Below are positions 50,507 to 50,826 of a stretch of DNA of 50,826 bases, piece after piece. Where the stretch lies: the NCBI GenBank assembly GCA_021208965.1, contig JAJOJD010000059.1:1-50826 (forward strand), given 5' to 3'. The notes under the pieces are model-generated. The model saw only the letters and a list, made by a program, of their open reading frames with translations. It was not told the origin of the DNA and ran no database searches. Source of the stretch: Gammaproteobacteria bacterium. GTDB lineage: Bacteria; Pseudomonadota; Gammaproteobacteria; JAGOUN01. The position numbers and the translations under genes are program-made. The stretch's first letter is position 1; each line of letters starts with the position of its first letter.

Positions 50507-50826
50507 TTAAAAAAAGCTCCAACTTTTTTTCTTAGGCAAGGAGTGCTGGCATTGTAAAATTTGTTTGTGGTAGACGTCTGCCTGATGTTGTACGCGTTTA
50601 GCGATGGTCATCAAATAGGGCTGATTTTTATACGCGCCGCGACTATATCCGCCTATCCCTTCGTGATACGCAAGATATAACGCATACGCATTATTGACCG
50701 GAATTTTTGCGCGGATATGTGCGCGGTGACAATACCAGCCCAAAAAATCGATGGCGGTATCAAAATCACTGCGATGGCCACCGGTTCCATTTTCTCGTTG
50801 ATATTCTGCCCAGGTGCCATCTAACG
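50507..50826 (-). CDS. Lytic transglycosylase-like (SLT-domain) protein, 5' end beyond the window
   Basis: The frame is open to the right edge of the window. Visible residues read DGTWAEYQRENG, RSDFDTAIDFLGWYCHRA, then the SLT-fold pattern NAYALYLAYHEGIGGYSRGA, ending VYHKQILQCQHSLPKK. The AYxxYHEGxGGY segment matches the C-terminal active-site region of a group of periplasmic muramidase-like lytic transglycosylases that cleave peptidoglycan. The N-terminus, including any signal peptide, is outside the window. A TTG at 50743 could be mistaken for a start but lies inside the conserved domain. Confidence 0.75.
   Translation of the reverse strand, partial: LDGTWAEYQRENGTGGHRSDFDTAIDFLGWYCHRAHIRAKIPVNNAYALYLAYHEGIGGYSRGAYKNQPYLMTIAKRVQHQADVYHKQILQCQHSLPKKKSWSFF

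Noticed and set aside
50507-50743. Short independent gene starting at TTG 50743
   Set aside because: The same frame is open upstream to the window edge and carries conserved transglycosylase residues there, so it is the 3' part of a longer gene.

Overview
The window reads as a densely packed, AT-rich chromosome segment of a gammaproteobacterium. Gene content and local order (hfq-hflK-hflC-purA, rpsO-pnp, sdhE-ygfX, a Coq7-type ubiquinone hydroxylase, GltD/PyrK-like fusion protein) would fit a Legionellales/Coxiellaceae-like, possibly intracellular, lineage. This placement is an inference from gene families, not a database result. No rRNA, tRNA, CRISPR array, phage or intact insertion sequence was seen.

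Layout. 1-3627: dabB-dabA, a candidate inorganic-carbon pump. 3624-7306 (minus): hfq, hflK, hflC, purA. 7509-8183: zinc-ribbon protein of unknown function. 8192-13047 (minus): rfbC-rfbD-rfbB (dTDP-rhamnose) followed by penicillin-binding protein 1A; rfbD and mrcA are frameshifted. 13115-14209: cca. 14177-18643 (minus): an unrecognised pair, a broken 247-codon gene translationally coupled to a 1241-residue coiled-coil protein. 18704-23611 (minus): Rpn-family nuclease, pepN, fumC. 23815-27244: tolC, a small lipoprotein, broken hemL (minus), rubredoxin. 27234-30977 (minus): a 1124-residue flavin/iron-sulfur oxidoreductase and a small unknown. 31056-33763: sdhE, ygfX-like gene, aroA (minus), a broken TraT-like lipoprotein and a decayed ATPase remnant. 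33853-39049 (minus): rpsO, pnp, HIT protein, trhO, ppa, glucokinase. 39223-40113: unknown gene with a duplicated N-terminus and an in-frame stop. 40162-44024: glycosyltransferase, broken membrane glycosyltransferase, sulfotransferase. 44015-47482 (minus): rsmE, coq7, yggS, proC, yggT. 47639-48796: AAA/DUF4143 ATPase behind a perfect 21-bp palindrome. 48820-50826 (minus): lytic transglycosylase (cut by the window edge) and a YadG/YadH-like ABC exporter.

The strongest cross-cutting pattern is that at least six genes (mrcA twice, rfbD, hemL, a membrane glycosyltransferase, the 247-codon gene, a TraT-like gene) are each broken by a one-base length change in an A/T homopolymer of 6-8 bases, while the rest of each frame stays well conserved. 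Either the assembly over-calls homopolymers, or the lineage tolerates poly-A indels through transcriptional slippage or is losing these genes. A second pattern is that six convergent gene pairs overlap at their 3' ends by 4 to 44 bases.

Functionally the window combines central housekeeping (purine, haem, proline, shikimate, TCA, ubiquinone, RNA decay, membrane proteolysis) with cell-surface functions (rhamnose, glycosyl transfer, sulfation, peptidoglycan synthesis and turnover, TolC efflux). The unknown proteins at 7509, 14177-18643 and 39223 are the accessory genes most worth following.
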